Below are positions 36,804 through 47,609 of a DNA stretch of 64,000 nt, piece by piece. Position 1 is the stretch's first letter; each line of letters begins with the position of its first letter. Made by a program: the position numbers and the translations under genes. Below the pieces are notes generated by a model. The model had not been told where the DNA came from and ran no database searches. It was given only the letters and a program-made list of their open reading frames with translations. Origin of the DNA: an uncultured Gammaproteobacteria bacterium (GTDB lineage Bacteria > Pseudomonadota > Gammaproteobacteria > Pseudomonadales > Pseudohongiellaceae); the NCBI GenBank assembly GCA_903853385.1, contig CAINTJ010000110.1, positions 1-64,000 on the forward strand, given 5' to 3'.

Positions 36804-37506
36804 GGCAGTTGCCAGTCGATCGGGGGCTTGCCATGTTGCAGCAGCCACGTATTGGTGTGTGAAAAATGGCCGTTACCGATAAAACCCCGATGCGCCGACA
36901 ACGGCGATGGATGCGGTGATTCCAGCACCAGATGCCGCGTGCGGCTGATGTGCTGTCCCTTCTTCTGGGCGTGACTGCCCCACAGCAGGAACACCAGATT
37001 CTCGCCCTGCTCATTCAATATGCTGACAATCCTGTCAGTGAATTGTTCCCAGCCCTTGCCCTGATGGGATGCGGGTTTGTAGCTCTCGACCGTCAGTACG
37101 GCATTCAACAGCAACACGCCCTGCTGCGCCCAGCTTTGCAAATGCCCGTGTTTGGGCGCAATCACGCCCAGGTCGCGCTGCAGCTCCTTGTAGATATTGA
37201 GCAAGGACGGCGGCGGTGCCACGCCTGGCAATACTGAAAAACACAGACCATGCGCCTGGCCCGGATTGTGATAGGGATCCTGACCGAGTATTACCACTTT
37301 CACGCTAGCCAGCGGTGTGGAATTCAGCGCTTTGAAAATCGCAGGACCGGGTGGATAGATCAGCTTGCCGGCCTGTTTTTCCTGTAGCAGAAATTCGCGT
37401 AACTGCAGCATGTAGGGCAAAGTGAATTCCTGCTGCAACACCGCCTGCCAGGACGCTTCCAGTTGCACCGAACGCTGTTGCCCTGTGCCACTCATGAAGT
37501 CCGGCA

Positions 37507-37507
<1 letters not shown>
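36788..37507 (-). CDS. ung: Uracil-DNA glycosylase
   Basis: Ung removes uracil from DNA. The 239-residue family 1 enzyme has the catalytic water-activating motif [14 protein letters not shown], the uracil-binding [10 protein letters not shown], and the DNA-intercalation loop [10 protein letters not shown]. The start at 37507 overlaps the lysS stop; an ATG 12 bases in (MSGTGQQ) is an alternative. The 3' end overlaps queD on the opposite strand. The all-alpha dUTPase elsewhere in the window acts on the same uracil problem. Confidence 0.97.
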
Positions 37508-39006
<1,499 letters not shown>

Positions 39007-39029
39007 TGTTCGCTGTCTTCTGTTGTGTT

Positions 39030-40128
39030 TTATAGACCCATCTTCAGGCTGGCTTGCATGAACTTGTCGAGATCGCCATCCAGCACTACGCCGGTGTTGG
39101 AGGTCTCGACGCCAGTGCGCAAATCCTTGATGCGCGACTGGTCCAGCACGTAGGAACGAATCTGGCTGCCCCAGCCGATGTCGGCTTTGGTATCTTCAAT
39201 TTTCTGCAGACTCTCACGCTTCTTCTGCTCTTCCAGTTCATACAATTTGGCTTTCAACTGCTTGATCGCACTATCGCGGTTCTTGTGCTGTGAACGTTCG
39301 CTCTGGCACTGGACGACAATACCGGTGGGTTCGTGCGTCATACGTATGGCGGAGTCAGTCTTGTTGACGTGCTGGCCGCCCGCGCCGCTGGCGCGGTAGG
39401 TATCTACCCGCACCTTGCTCATGTCGAGATCAATGACAATGTCATCATCAATTTCCGGCGATACAAAGATGGACGCAAACGAGGTATGGCGGCGGTTGCC
39501 GGAATCAAACGGCGACTTGCGCACCAGCCGATGTACACCGGTTTCCGTACGCAGCCAACCGTAAGCGTACTCACCCTGAATGTGCACCGTGGCACTTTTG
39601 ATGCCTGCCACCTCTCCCGCTGACGCTTCCATCAATTCGGTTTTGAAGCCATGGCTATCAGCCCACTTCAGGTACATGCGCAGCAGTATTTCTGCCCAAT
39701 CCTGCGCCTCAGTACCGCCGGAGCCGGACTGCACATCGAGATAGGCATTGTTGGCATCCATTGGACCCGAGAACATGCGGCGGAATTCCAGCTGTTCCAG
39801 GCTGGCCACGGCCTTGTCGAGATCCGCCAGTGCTTCGGCCAGCAGCGCTTCATCATTGTCGCTGTCGGCCAGCGAAATCAGCTCACTGCAATCGGCAAAC
39901 TGGCTTTCCAGCTGCACAATGGTTTTGACGACACGCTCCAGTTCAGAGCGTTCTTTGCCCAGGGCCTGGGCATGTTCGGGGTTGTCCCAGATGTTGGGCT
40001 CACCCAAGTCTGCTTCTACCTCGGCAAGGCGGTCCTGCTTGTGGTCGAAGTCAAAGATACCCCCTGAGCACGCTGACGCGCTCGCTGCAGTCTTTGATGC
40101 GTTGCAGGTGGCCGTTGACTTCTAGCAT
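39030..40128 (-). CDS. prfB: Peptide chain release factor 2, with programmed +1 frameshift
   Basis: RF2 ends translation at UGA and UAA. The first 25 codons (ATG at 40128, [14 protein letters not shown]...RGYL) end at an in-frame TGA (40051-40053). The frame then shifts +1, skipping one T, and reads GAC onward to 39030. The total is 365 residues, exactly the E. coli length. The classical signal is intact: AGGGGG (40060-40065), TAT, CTT, TGA, C. The anticodon tripeptide SPF is in RKSPFDSG and the GGQ motif in [10 protein letters not shown]. Low RF2 would favour frameshifting, giving self-regulation. lysS follows. Confidence 0.98.
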
Positions 40129-40152
40129 GGGGTTACTCCGGAAAAGGGCTGC

Positions 40153-40158
40153 ATTCTA
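40153..40158 (-). promoter_or_regulatory. Candidate -10 box for prfB
   Basis: The minus strand reads TAGAAT, 25 bases before the prfB ATG, with GGAG as ribosome binding site close to the start. A matching -35 box is not clear. Its position argues that the divergent mnmC gene starts further right than the GTG at 40164, since otherwise the two starts would be only 35 bases apart. Confidence 0.4.
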
Positions 40159-40262
40159 GCTGAGTGGCGAGCCAACTGCACCAAGACCAACAGAACCCTA
40201 TAACCGCCAGCCGTGATGCGTTAAATTGTGGGCCATTCCCTATATCCCTGAATCAAACCGCC

Positions 40263-42116
40263 TTGAACCCCACTCTCACCAACGCCAACCTCCTCTGGGA
40301 TGCCGACGGCCTGCCGCATTCGGTCGATTACGACGATATCTATTACTCCAAGGCAGATGCACTCGGTGAAAGTACGCATGTGTTCATCCATGGCAATGAT
40401 TTGCCGGCGCGTTTTGCCCGCTTGCAACACCAGCATTTCGTAGTGGGCGAACTCGGCTTCGGGGCCGGGCTCAATTTTCTCAATTGTTGCCAACAATGGT
40501 GTGACAGTGCGCCGCCTGCAGCCACACTTCACTACCTGGCGTGCGAACTGCATCCCTTAACGTTGACCGACATGCAACGATTGCTGACCCGGTTTCCGCA
40601 ATTGGCGCGCTATCGCGATGCCTTGCTACAGTTATATCCCGACCATACCGCCGGCGTGCATCAACTGGTGTTGCGCTTGCCGCAGCACCGGATCTGCCTG
40701 ACTTTACTGTTTGGTGATGCCAACTCCATGCTCGCCAATTACGGCCAGCAATTCCCGTTCAGTGTGGATGCCTGGTTTCTCGATGGATTTTCTCCCCGGC
40801 TGAATCCGCAACTTTGGCATGCCGGCTTGATGCAACGGCTGGCCCAGCTCAGCCATGCCGGCACCACTGTTGCGAGTTACTCGGTAGCCGGGGGTTTGCG
40901 TAGCGCACTCAAGGACGCGGGTTTTGTATGTGAGAAACGCAAGGGTTTTGCCGGTACCGGCTTTACCAGCAAGCGTCACATGCTTGCGGCTGTGCTGCCG
41001 GGACTACCGTTGCTTCCCCAGCCGGCAAACCGCTCTGTTTGCATCATTGGCGGCGGGCTCTCCGGCTGCAGCACAGCCTATGCGCTGGCTGAGACCGGCT
41101 GGCAGGTAACTGTACTGGAACGCAGCGGTACTTTGGCCCCCGCCGGTTCCGGCAATTTGCAGGGAGTGCTGCATTGCAAACCCGGTGCTGCCGATTCGGT
41201 CGACAATCAATTCAACCTGCATGCCTATCTGTTTGCACAACGCCATTACGCAGCGTTGCAACCACTCGGACTGGAATGGCACCAGTGCGGCATGCTGCAT
41301 GTGGGAGTAGATGCGGAACAGTTGCGCCGCTTTGAGCGCATTGGCAACAGTGGCCGCTTCGACCAGCAAATCATGCAGCAAGTGGATGCCGCGCAAGCGT
41401 CTGCCTTGGCCGGGATTGAATTAAGCCGGGCTTGCCTGTATTTCCCCTTGTCAGGCTGGCTGTCACCTTCGGCACTCTGCCAGTTTTACAGTCAACATGC
41501 TGCCATCACAGTGCATACCGGTGTAACTGCCAGCGCCTTGCAGCAAGGCGCAGACAATCGTTGGGCAATCACCACTGCCAATGGCAGCAGCATGAGTGCC
41601 GACTGCGTGGTGCTGTGCAATGCTGCTGATGTTTATGAGTTCGAGCAGTGCCGGCGCTTGCCCATCATCTGCAATCGCGGCCAGGTGGATGTCTATGAAA
41701 GCACACCCGCCACGATGATACGTACGGTGTTGTGCGGCCAGGGTTATCTGACGCCGAGCACGGGCGGGCGACAAAGCCTGGGTGGCAGTTATTTTGTGGA
41801 AGCCACCAGTGCCGAGCAAAATCGTCAAACCCATTTGCGATTGTTGTCGCGTATGGATGCTGCCATGGCGGAACAATTAGCAGTGCAACGGCCGCTGCAA
41901 CAAAGGGTGGCAGAACGTTGCCAGACGCCTGATCGCATGCCGTTGGCAGGGCTGGTCTTGTCGGATGCTCCCGGCTTGTATATCAATACCGCGCACGGTT
42001 CCAATGGACTTGCCCGCACTCCGATCAGTGCTGCCTGGCTGGCAAGCCGCATGAACAACACACCGGCACCGCTGGCAGATACTCTGGGAAACTTGCTGGA
42101 TCCTGCCAGATTTTGA
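40263..42116 (+). CDS. mnmC: Bifunctional tRNA mnm5s2U biosynthesis enzyme MnmC
   Basis: MnmC completes the wobble modification mnm5s2U34 in tRNAs for Lys, Glu and Gln. The N-terminal methyltransferase half shows LGFGAGLNFLNC and DAWFLDGFSPRLNPQLW. The C-terminal FAD oxidase half shows VCIIGGGLSGCSTAYALAE, then GNLQGVLHCKP and GSRQSLGG-type strands (here GGRQSLGGSY). I use the TTG at 40263, which aligns with the E. coli N terminus; a GTG at 40164 would add 33 residues but crowds the divergent prfB promoter. Length is 617 residues against 668 in E. coli. Confidence 0.9.
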   Translation: MNPTLTNANLLWDADGLPHSVDYDDIYYSKADALGESTHVFIHGNDLPARFARLQHQHFVVGELGFGAGLNFLNCCQQWCDSAPPAATLHYLACELHPLTLTDMQRLLTRFPQLARYRDALLQLYPDHTAGVHQLVLRLPQHRICLTLLFGDANSMLANYGQQFPFSVDAWFLDGFSPRLNPQLWHAGLMQRLAQLSHAGTTVASYSVAGGLRSALKDAGFVCEKRKGFAGTGFTSKRHMLAAVLPGLPLLPQPANRSVCIIGGGLSGCSTAYALAETGWQVTVLERSGTLAPAGSGNLQGVLHCKPGAADSVDNQFNLHAYLFAQRHYAALQPLGLEWHQCGMLHVGVDAEQLRRFERIGNSGRFDQQIMQQVDAAQASALAGIELSRACLYFPLSGWLSPSALCQFYSQHAAITVHTGVTASALQQGADNRWAITTANGSSMSADCVVLCNAADVYEFEQCRRLPIICNRGQVDVYESTPATMIRTVLCGQGYLTPSTGGRQSLGGSYFVEATSAEQNRQTHLRLLSRMDAAMAEQLAVQRPLQQRVAERCQTPDRMPLAGLVLSDAPGLYINTAHGSNGLARTPISAAWLASRMNNTPAPLADTLGNLLDPARF

Positions 42117-42141
42117 GGCCGCGTCGGGCGGGACAACACTC

Positions 42142-43446
42142 TCAGCTATTGAAAAAACCGGTCAGTGCATCGGCTAGATAGCCAATGTCCAGCGTACCAG
42201 CCAGCTCGCGAATCGAATGCATCGCCAATGTCGGCACACCGACATCGACAGTAGCTATCCCCAGCTCAGTGGCAATCAAAGGGCCAATGGTCGAACCACA
42301 ACCCATGTCACTGCGCACCGCGAAACTCTGCAAGGGCACTTGTAGCGCCTGGCACAACTGCCGGAAGCGAGCGCTGGTCTCGCTATTGGTGGCGTAACGC
42401 TGATTGGCATTGAATTTCAGTACCGGCCCGCCATTGAGTAGCGGGCCGTGCTTGCTGTCGTGTTTGTCAGGAAAATTAGGATGGATACCATGGGCGTTGT
42501 CGACTGATACCAAGGTGCTGCGACTCAATTGCTGCCGGTAGCTTTGTTCGCTGCCATCAAGCAGTTTTTCATTGCAGCGGCGCAACACCGATTCCAGAAA
42601 TGGACCTGCTGCGCCGGCGGCAGTGGCGCTGCCTACTTCTTCATGATCAGTGCAAACCAGCAGGCGGTTGCTATGACCGGTGCTGGCAACCAGGCTTTCC
42701 ATGCCGACATGGCAACTCAGCAAATTATCGAGTCGGGCCGAGGCCAGGAATTCTGCACCCATTCCGATCATCGCCGGCGGGTTCATATCGTACAGACTGA
42801 TTTCAAAATCCAGCACTTCCTTCACATCCAGTGCCGGGTATTCAAGCTGCAATTGCACTAACAACAACTCGCGAAAACCGGTCGGAGCATTCGCGCCGGT
42901 TTGCAGCAACAGCGGCGGCAAATCAGTTTGTGGATTAATGCTGCGCTTCTGGTTGACCTCGCGATCAAGATGGATCGCCAGACTGGGGATAACCGCAATG
43001 GCTTTGCGGAAATCGATCAGCGCATGCCGGAGCTGCAGCTGGCTGTCGAGATAATGCACCCGCCCGGCCAATGACAGATCCCGATCGAACCAGGGATTCA
43101 GCAAAGCACCGCCATAGACTTCAACCCCCAGCTGGAAATAGCCGTGGCGCACCAGTTCAGGCTGGGGTTTGACTTTAAGACAGGGACTGTCGGTATGGGC
43201 TCCTACCATGCGCCAGCCGGATGCCAGAGACTGGTCACTGCCGACCCGGAATGCAATCAGGGAGCTTTGGTTACGAGTGATGAAATAACCGCTGCCGGGT
43301 TGTAAAACCCAGGCAGCGGTTTCATCCAATTGCTGGAACCCCGCCTCCTGCAGCCGTGCAGCCATAGCGGCAACGGCGTGGAAAGGCGTGGGCGATGCCT
43401 GCAGGAAACTGCAGAGACCAGTATTATTTCTTCTTGGCTGCGCCAT
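42142..43446 (-). CDS. apeB: M18 family aminopeptidase
   Basis: The 434-residue zinc aminopeptidase has the first metal site GAHTDSPCLKVKP, the catalytic pair in CTDHEEVGS (Glu-Glu) and the last His in VGVPTLAMHSIRE. It resembles probable M18 aminopeptidase 2 of pseudomonads and yeast aspartyl aminopeptidase relatives. It is cytoplasmic, with no signal peptide. I chose the ATG at 43446 (MAQPRRNNTGL), which overlaps the end of the FKBP gene by 23 bases; an earlier start at 43503 would overlap by 80. The 3' end is 25 bases from the convergent mnmC stop. Confidence 0.92.
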   Translation of the reverse strand: MAQPRRNNTGLCSFLQASPTPFHAVAAMAARLQEAGFQQLDETAAWVLQPGSGYFITRNQSSLIAFRVGSDQSLASGWRMVGAHTDSPCLKVKPQPELVRHGYFQLGVEVYGGALLNPWFDRDLSLAGRVHYLDSQLQLRHALIDFRKAIAVIPSLAIHLDREVNQKRSINPQTDLPPLLLQTGANAPTGFRELLLVQLQLEYPALDVKEVLDFEISLYDMNPPAMIGMGAEFLASARLDNLLSCHVGMESLVASTGHSNRLLVCTDHEEVGSATAAGAAGPFLESVLRRCNEKLLDGSEQSYRQQLSRSTLVSVDNAHGIHPNFPDKHDSKHGPLLNGGPVLKFNANQRYATNSETSARFRQLCQALQVPLQSFAVRSDMGCGSTIGPLIATELGIATVDVGVPTLAMHSIRELAGTLDIGYLADALTGFFNS

Positions 43447-44167
43447 CTGCTGCTGGAGCTGCTGGCGCTGCTGGCGCTTCAATGCCCAGCAGTTCCACAT
43501 CAAAAATCAAGACCGAATTCGGCGGGATAGGGCCGGCACCTTGTGCACCATAGGCCAGCTCTGACGGAATGACGAAGTGAAATTTGTCACCTACATTCAT
43601 CAGCTGCACGCCTTCAGTCCAGCCGGGGATAACACCGGCCAGCGGGAATGTAATTGGTTCGCCGCGCTGGATGGAGCTGTCAAACACAGTGCCATTCACC
43701 AGCTTGCCTTCATAGTGCACTTTTACGGTATCGGAGACTTTCGGTTTGGTGGCTTTGGCATCTTTGCCTTTGCTCACTACCGAGTACTGCAAGCCGCTGG
43801 CGGTGGTTTTCACGCCGGCTTCCTTGCTGTTTTTGGCCAGGAAATCCTTGCCGGCTTTTTCGACCACGGCTTGCTGTGCTGCCGCGCGCGTTTGCATCGT
43901 CGTTGACAACTGTTCGAGGGCTTTTTTCATGTCATCTTCTGACATTTTCATTTTGCCGCCGGCAACTGCATCCTGGAGTCCCTGCACCAGTGTTGGCACA
44001 TCAAGATCTTCTTTCAGACCCTGCGAGGCCAGACTGCTGCCGATGTTGACACCAATGCTGTAACTGCCTTTCTGCTTGGGAGACATTTCACCTTGTGCGA
44101 ATACGGCAGTAGCAACGGAAACAGCCAGAATGGCGCTGGCAAGACCATGGAGACGAGACAGTTTCAT
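43424..44167 (-). CDS. Periplasmic FKBP-type peptidyl-prolyl isomerase (FkpA/Mip-like)
   Basis: The 247-residue protein has a signal peptide (ending near VATAVFAQ), a helical dimerisation domain (about residues 27-120) and an FKBP domain with VKVHYEGKLVNGTVFDSS, FPLAGVIPGWTEGVQLM and ELAYGAQGAGPIPPNSVLIFDVEL. The tail is Ala/Pro-rich and ends in AAKKK. It should help fold proteins in the periplasm. The layout fits FkpA and Mip equally, so I give no symbol. The apeB gene overlaps its end. Confidence 0.93.
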   Translation of the reverse strand: MKLSRLHGLASAILAVSVATAVFAQGEMSPKQKGSYSIGVNIGSSLASQGLKEDLDVPTLVQGLQDAVAGGKMKMSEDDMKKALEQLSTTMQTRAAAQQAVVEKAGKDFLAKNSKEAGVKTTASGLQYSVVSKGKDAKATKPKVSDTVKVHYEGKLVNGTVFDSSIQRGEPITFPLAGVIPGWTEGVQLMNVGDKFHFVIPSELAYGAQGAGPIPPNSVLIFDVELLGIEAPAAPAAPAADGAAKKK

Positions 44168-44327
44168 ATAGGATTCCTATGGGTGACGGCCGTTCTGATA
44201 CAGACGTCAATTTATTGATAAAAGCGTTGATAAATCGTTAGAAACAGGGATAAGCGAAAAATACAAGGCGCGCATACTACCGGGAGCCAGTTAGAATTAC
44301 CACTCCACCCCCAGCAGGTCATTCAGC

Positions 44328-44882
44328 TTGTATTCAAAGTTCCCGTTCCATCCCTGCCTTGCCCGCCTGCTGCGGTCGCTGACTGTGTGCGGCACTACCC
44401 TGCTGTTGCTGGCTGCCTGCAAGAACAACCATTTTGTATACACATTCAATGACAATGTGATTAATACCCCTGGGGAACCAGGCCAGCAACTCGCCAATTT
44501 GCTGCGCGATGCCAACCTGCAGGGCTGCCTTAACCAGCTGGTCGAGGCAGGCAAGATTACCGATCTGGCAACGGTGAAATTATTGGCCTGCCCGGGCAGT
44601 GGCGTTCACACCCTTGTCGGCATCGACAAGCTGAGCGGACTCGAACAGCTGGAGCTGAGCGACAACACTATATCCGACCTGTTCCCGCTGGCCGATCTGA
44701 AAAATTTGCGAACTCTGGGGCTGCGCAACAACCCCCTCACCAGCATTGCACCTTTGGCAGACATGCAACTGCTGCGCTTTGTATCCCTGCAAGGCAATGA
44801 TCGCCTGCCCTGCAAGGAACTGGCTGCGCTCAAAGCCCGCCTTGGCAATACCCTGTCGGAGCCGCTTCACTGCGTGGAATAA
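44328..44882 (+). CDS. Leucine-rich-repeat lipoprotein
   Basis: The 184-residue product has a lipoprotein signal (TLLLLAACKN, lipobox LAAC). It then has at least three leucine-rich repeats of the bacterial internalin style: LSGLEQLELSDNTISDLFPL, LKNLRTLGLRNNPLTSIAPL and MQLLRFVSLQGNDRLPC. The role is unknown; such proteins usually bind other proteins. The Asn at +2 region (CKNN) does not show the Asp inner-membrane retention signal, so outer-membrane sorting is expected. The start is a TTG at 44328, the only one that gives a charged n-region. Its last 16 bases overlap miaE on the other strand. Confidence 0.75.
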   Translation: MYSKFPFHPCLARLLRSLTVCGTTLLLLAACKNNHFVYTFNDNVINTPGEPGQQLANLLRDANLQGCLNQLVEAGKITDLATVKLLACPGSGVHTLVGIDKLSGLEQLELSDNTISDLFPLADLKNLRTLGLRNNPLTSIAPLADMQLLRFVSLQGNDRLPCKELAALKARLGNTLSEPLHCVE

Positions 44883-45484
44883 CCCTCAGCGGGTACACCG
44901 CTATGAAACCGGAACAGCGGATCAGGTGTACGGATCAACTGCGCTTCCAATTCAGCAAAGAATTCGATGCGTGGGCTGATGTCTTCCTGGGCATAGAGCC
45001 GCGCCAACTCCAGATAATCGGCAAAATGCCGGGCTTCCGAACGCAATAACGACACGTAGAATTTTTGCAGATCGGCATCCAGCAGCGGTGCTACTGCCGC
45101 GAATCGCTCACACGAACGCGCCTCTACAAACGCCCCGATGATCAGGATATCCACCAGCCGGGCCGGCTCATGGGTGCGGATATGCTCTCTCAAACCGGTT
45201 GCATAACGGGCAGGACCCAGATGATGGTAGGAGATATTACGATTGCGCATGAAACCCACAACCTGCTCGAAATGCAGCAACTCTTCGCGGGCCAGTTGTG
45301 ACAATTTTTCCAGCAGATCCGGTTTGTCCACGTAGCGATACATCATGGACATGGCATTGGAAGCAGCCTTTTTTTCGCAATTGGCATGATCTATCAGCAA
45401 TGTGGGAATTTCGGCGACTGCCACCCTTACCCACTCCTGCGGTGTTGGACAACGCAAAAACGCGGCAACATCAGTCGTCGTCAT
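44867..45484 (-). CDS. miaE: tRNA 2-methylthio-N6-isopentenyl adenosine hydroxylase
   Basis: MiaE hydroxylates ms2i6A37 to ms2io6A37 in tRNA, using a non-heme diiron site and O2. The 205-residue protein has the ferritin-like ligands in HANCEKKAASNAM (EKKA region), REELLHFEQV (E-x-x-H) and FVEARSCERF and RSEARHFADY (E-x-x-H). The start is ATG 45484 (MTTTDVAAFLRC), inside the last bases of rmuC. It needs the miaA and miaB products, which are not in this window. The 3' end overlaps the LRR lipoprotein gene. Confidence 0.94.
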   Translation of the reverse strand: MTTTDVAAFLRCPTPQEWVRVAVAEIPTLLIDHANCEKKAASNAMSMMYRYVDKPDLLEKLSQLAREELLHFEQVVGFMRNRNISYHHLGPARYATGLREHIRTHEPARLVDILIIGAFVEARSCERFAAVAPLLDADLQKFYVSLLRSEARHFADYLELARLYAQEDISPRIEFFAELEAQLIRTPDPLFRFHSGVPAEGYSTQ

Positions 45485-46823
45485 CCCCACCCACCTCATC
45501 ACTCTGGTCGGGCAGCTGTTCCGGCAAGGACTTGCTGGCGCGCACACCCATGGCTTTCAGTTTTTCAGCACGACTTACCAGATTACCGCGCCCGCTGAGC
45601 AGTTTGTTGTGGGCCGAATTCCAGGCGTCCTGGGTTTGACCCAGCCGCTCACCGATCTTGTCGAGGTCCTGGGCAAAAGCGGCAAACTTGTCGTAAAGCA
45701 ACCCGGCCTGACGGGCAATCTCGAGCGCATGTTTGTTCTGGTATTCATAACGCCAGATATTGTGAATGGTGCGCAGTGTGGCCAACAGCGTCGAGGGTCC
45801 GACCAGAATGATATTGTGATCAAACGCCTCGGTGAACAGGGTTTCATCATGTTGCACAGCCAGCGTGAACGCCGACTCCACCGGCAGAAACAGCAGTACG
45901 TAATCCAGGCTGCGGATACCGGCCAGGTTCTGGTAATTTTTGCCGGTCAAATTCTTGATATGGCCACGAATCGAGGCAATGTGCTGCTTGAGCAGCAAGG
46001 CCCGCTCTTCCTCGTCCTGGCTGGAAAAATAGGCTTGATAGGCAGTAAGTGAGACCTTGGAATCAATGACTACATCTTTCTTTTCCGGCAGATGCACGAT
46101 CACATCCGGCTGCCATTTCTTACCGTCTTCATCTTTGAGGCTGACCTGTACCTCGTATTCCCGCCCCTTCTCCAGGCCGGATTTTTCCAGCACTCTTTCA
46201 AGGATCACCTCACCCCAGCTACCCTGGGTTTTGCTTTCACCTTTCAATGCATTGGTCAGACGGGTGGCATCTGCGCTGATGCGGGTATTGAGCTCCAACA
46301 ACGCCTTGATTTCTTTCTCAAGCGAAAATCTTTGCTTGGCTTCCTTGTCATAAGTGTCATCGACTTTCTTTTCGAACAGCTGCAATCGCTCGCCCAGTGG
46401 CTGCAACAACTGCATTAATTGCTGCTGGCTGGCCTCACGGAAAAGTTTGCCTTTGTGTTCAAGAATATCGCCGGCCAGCTGACGGAATTCCAGCGTCATC
46501 TGTTCTCGGGCTTGCAGCAACAGCTGCATTTTTTCATGATGGTTTTGCCGTTCGGCATGCAGATTGCTTTCCAACCGGGCTTGCTGTTCACGCAATTGCT
46601 GGGTGGTTTGCATTTGCTGGTCGAGCTGCCCTTCCAGCAGGGATGATCGCTGCTGCGTCATTTGCAGTTCGGTCTCGCGTGAGGCAATTCTGACCGACTG
46701 TTCACTCACCGTGGCTTGCAGCTCTGCCAGATGCTTGCTTTTGCGACCATGCAGGAACCAGCTGGTCAACAAAGCCGGCAGCAGCAATACCAAGGCTGCC
46801 AGCATCACGAATGTACCATTCAC
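45471..46823 (-). CDS. rmuC: DNA recombination protein RmuC
   Basis: RmuC limits recombination at inverted repeats in E. coli; its mechanism is unclear. The 450-residue protein has an N-terminal membrane helix (FVMLAALVLLLPALLTSWFL), a long coiled coil (about residues 30-200) and the family core with GSWGEVILERVLEKSGLEKG and DVVIDSKVSLTAYQAYF. The tail is acidic (GGDDDD). It is downstream of purC by 12 bases on the same strand and overlaps miaE by 14 bases. Confidence 0.95.
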   Translation of the reverse strand: MNGTFVMLAALVLLLPALLTSWFLHGRKSKHLAELQATVSEQSVRIASRETELQMTQQRSSLLEGQLDQQMQTTQQLREQQARLESNLHAERQNHHEKMQLLLQAREQMTLEFRQLAGDILEHKGKLFREASQQQLMQLLQPLGERLQLFEKKVDDTYDKEAKQRFSLEKEIKALLELNTRISADATRLTNALKGESKTQGSWGEVILERVLEKSGLEKGREYEVQVSLKDEDGKKWQPDVIVHLPEKKDVVIDSKVSLTAYQAYFSSQDEEERALLLKQHIASIRGHIKNLTGKNYQNLAGIRSLDYVLLFLPVESAFTLAVQHDETLFTEAFDHNIILVGPSTLLATLRTIHNIWRYEYQNKHALEIARQAGLLYDKFAAFAQDLDKIGERLGQTQDAWNSAHNKLLSGRGNLVSRAEKLKAMGVRASKSLPEQLPDQSDEVGGDDDD

Positions 46824-46835
46824 ATTCCGCTCCGT

Positions 46836-47561
46836 TTAGTCAGGCAAGCGGGAAAAATCCACTCCCAGGCGTTCCCCCACTTCCTTGTAGGCTTCGATCA
46901 CAGAACCCAGATCCTGGCGAAAGCGGTCTTTGTCCATCTTCTTGCGGGTGACCTTGTCCCAGATACGGCAACCATCGGGGCTGAACTCGTCACCCAGCAG
47001 CACTTCCCCCTGGGACAGGCCGAATTCCAGCTTGTAATCGACCAGCAGCATGCCGGCATCCGCGAACAACTGTTTGAGTACCGCGTTTACCTTGAAGGTC
47101 AGCTCTTTCATCGCCACGATCTGTGCAGGGGTGGCCCATCCGAATGAAACAATGTGGTAATCATTTATCATCGGATCATGCAAAGCGTCGCTTTTCAGAA
47201 AGAATTCGAAAGTGGGCGGATTGATTTCGGTGCCTTCAGCAATGCCATAGCGCTTGCAGATACTGCCTGCTGCCAGATTCCTGACCACACATTCCACCGG
47301 GATCATTTGCAACTTCCTGACCAGGGAATCGTTGTCGTTCACGACTTTCACAAAATGTGACTTGATGCCGGCGGCAGCCAGCTTCTGCATGATGAATGCG
47401 TTGAACAGGTTGTTGACGCGGCCTTTGTCTGCCAGCTGCTCGACCTTGGTTCCGTCAAAGGCAGAGGTGTCATTGCGGTAATGCATGATGAACAGATCGG
47501 GATCATCTGTACGATAAACGCTTTTGGCCTTGCCTTTGTAGATCTCTTCCCGCTTTTCCAT
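46836..47561 (-). CDS. purC: SAICAR synthetase
   Basis: PurC joins CAIR and aspartate in purine synthesis. The 241-residue enzyme has [41 protein letters not shown] and [12 protein letters not shown] as its usual blocks. Start at ATG 47561 ([12 protein letters not shown]) matches E. coli; an ATG 12 bases upstream (MESVMEKR) is possible. bamC lies upstream on the same strand, as in pseudomonads, though there a further gene usually separates them. Confidence 0.97.
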   Translation of the reverse strand: MEKREEIYKGKAKSVYRTDDPDLFIMHYRNDTSAFDGTKVEQLADKGRVNNLFNAFIMQKLAAAGIKSHFVKVVNDNDSLVRKLQMIPVECVVRNLAAGSICKRYGIAEGTEINPPTFEFFLKSDALHDPMINDYHIVSFGWATPAQIVAMKELTFKVNAVLKQLFADAGMLLVDYKLEFGLSQGEVLLGDEFSPDGCRIWDKVTRKKMDKDRFRQDLGSVIEAYKEVGERLGVDFSRLPD

Positions 47562-47609
47562 TACTGACTCCACTTCAACGTGATTTCACACTTGCTTGCC
47601 TTGCACACA

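Noticed and set aside
40007-40007. TTG at 40007 as the prfB start
   Set aside because: The classical frameshift site and 25 upstream codons restore the normal 365-residue RF2.
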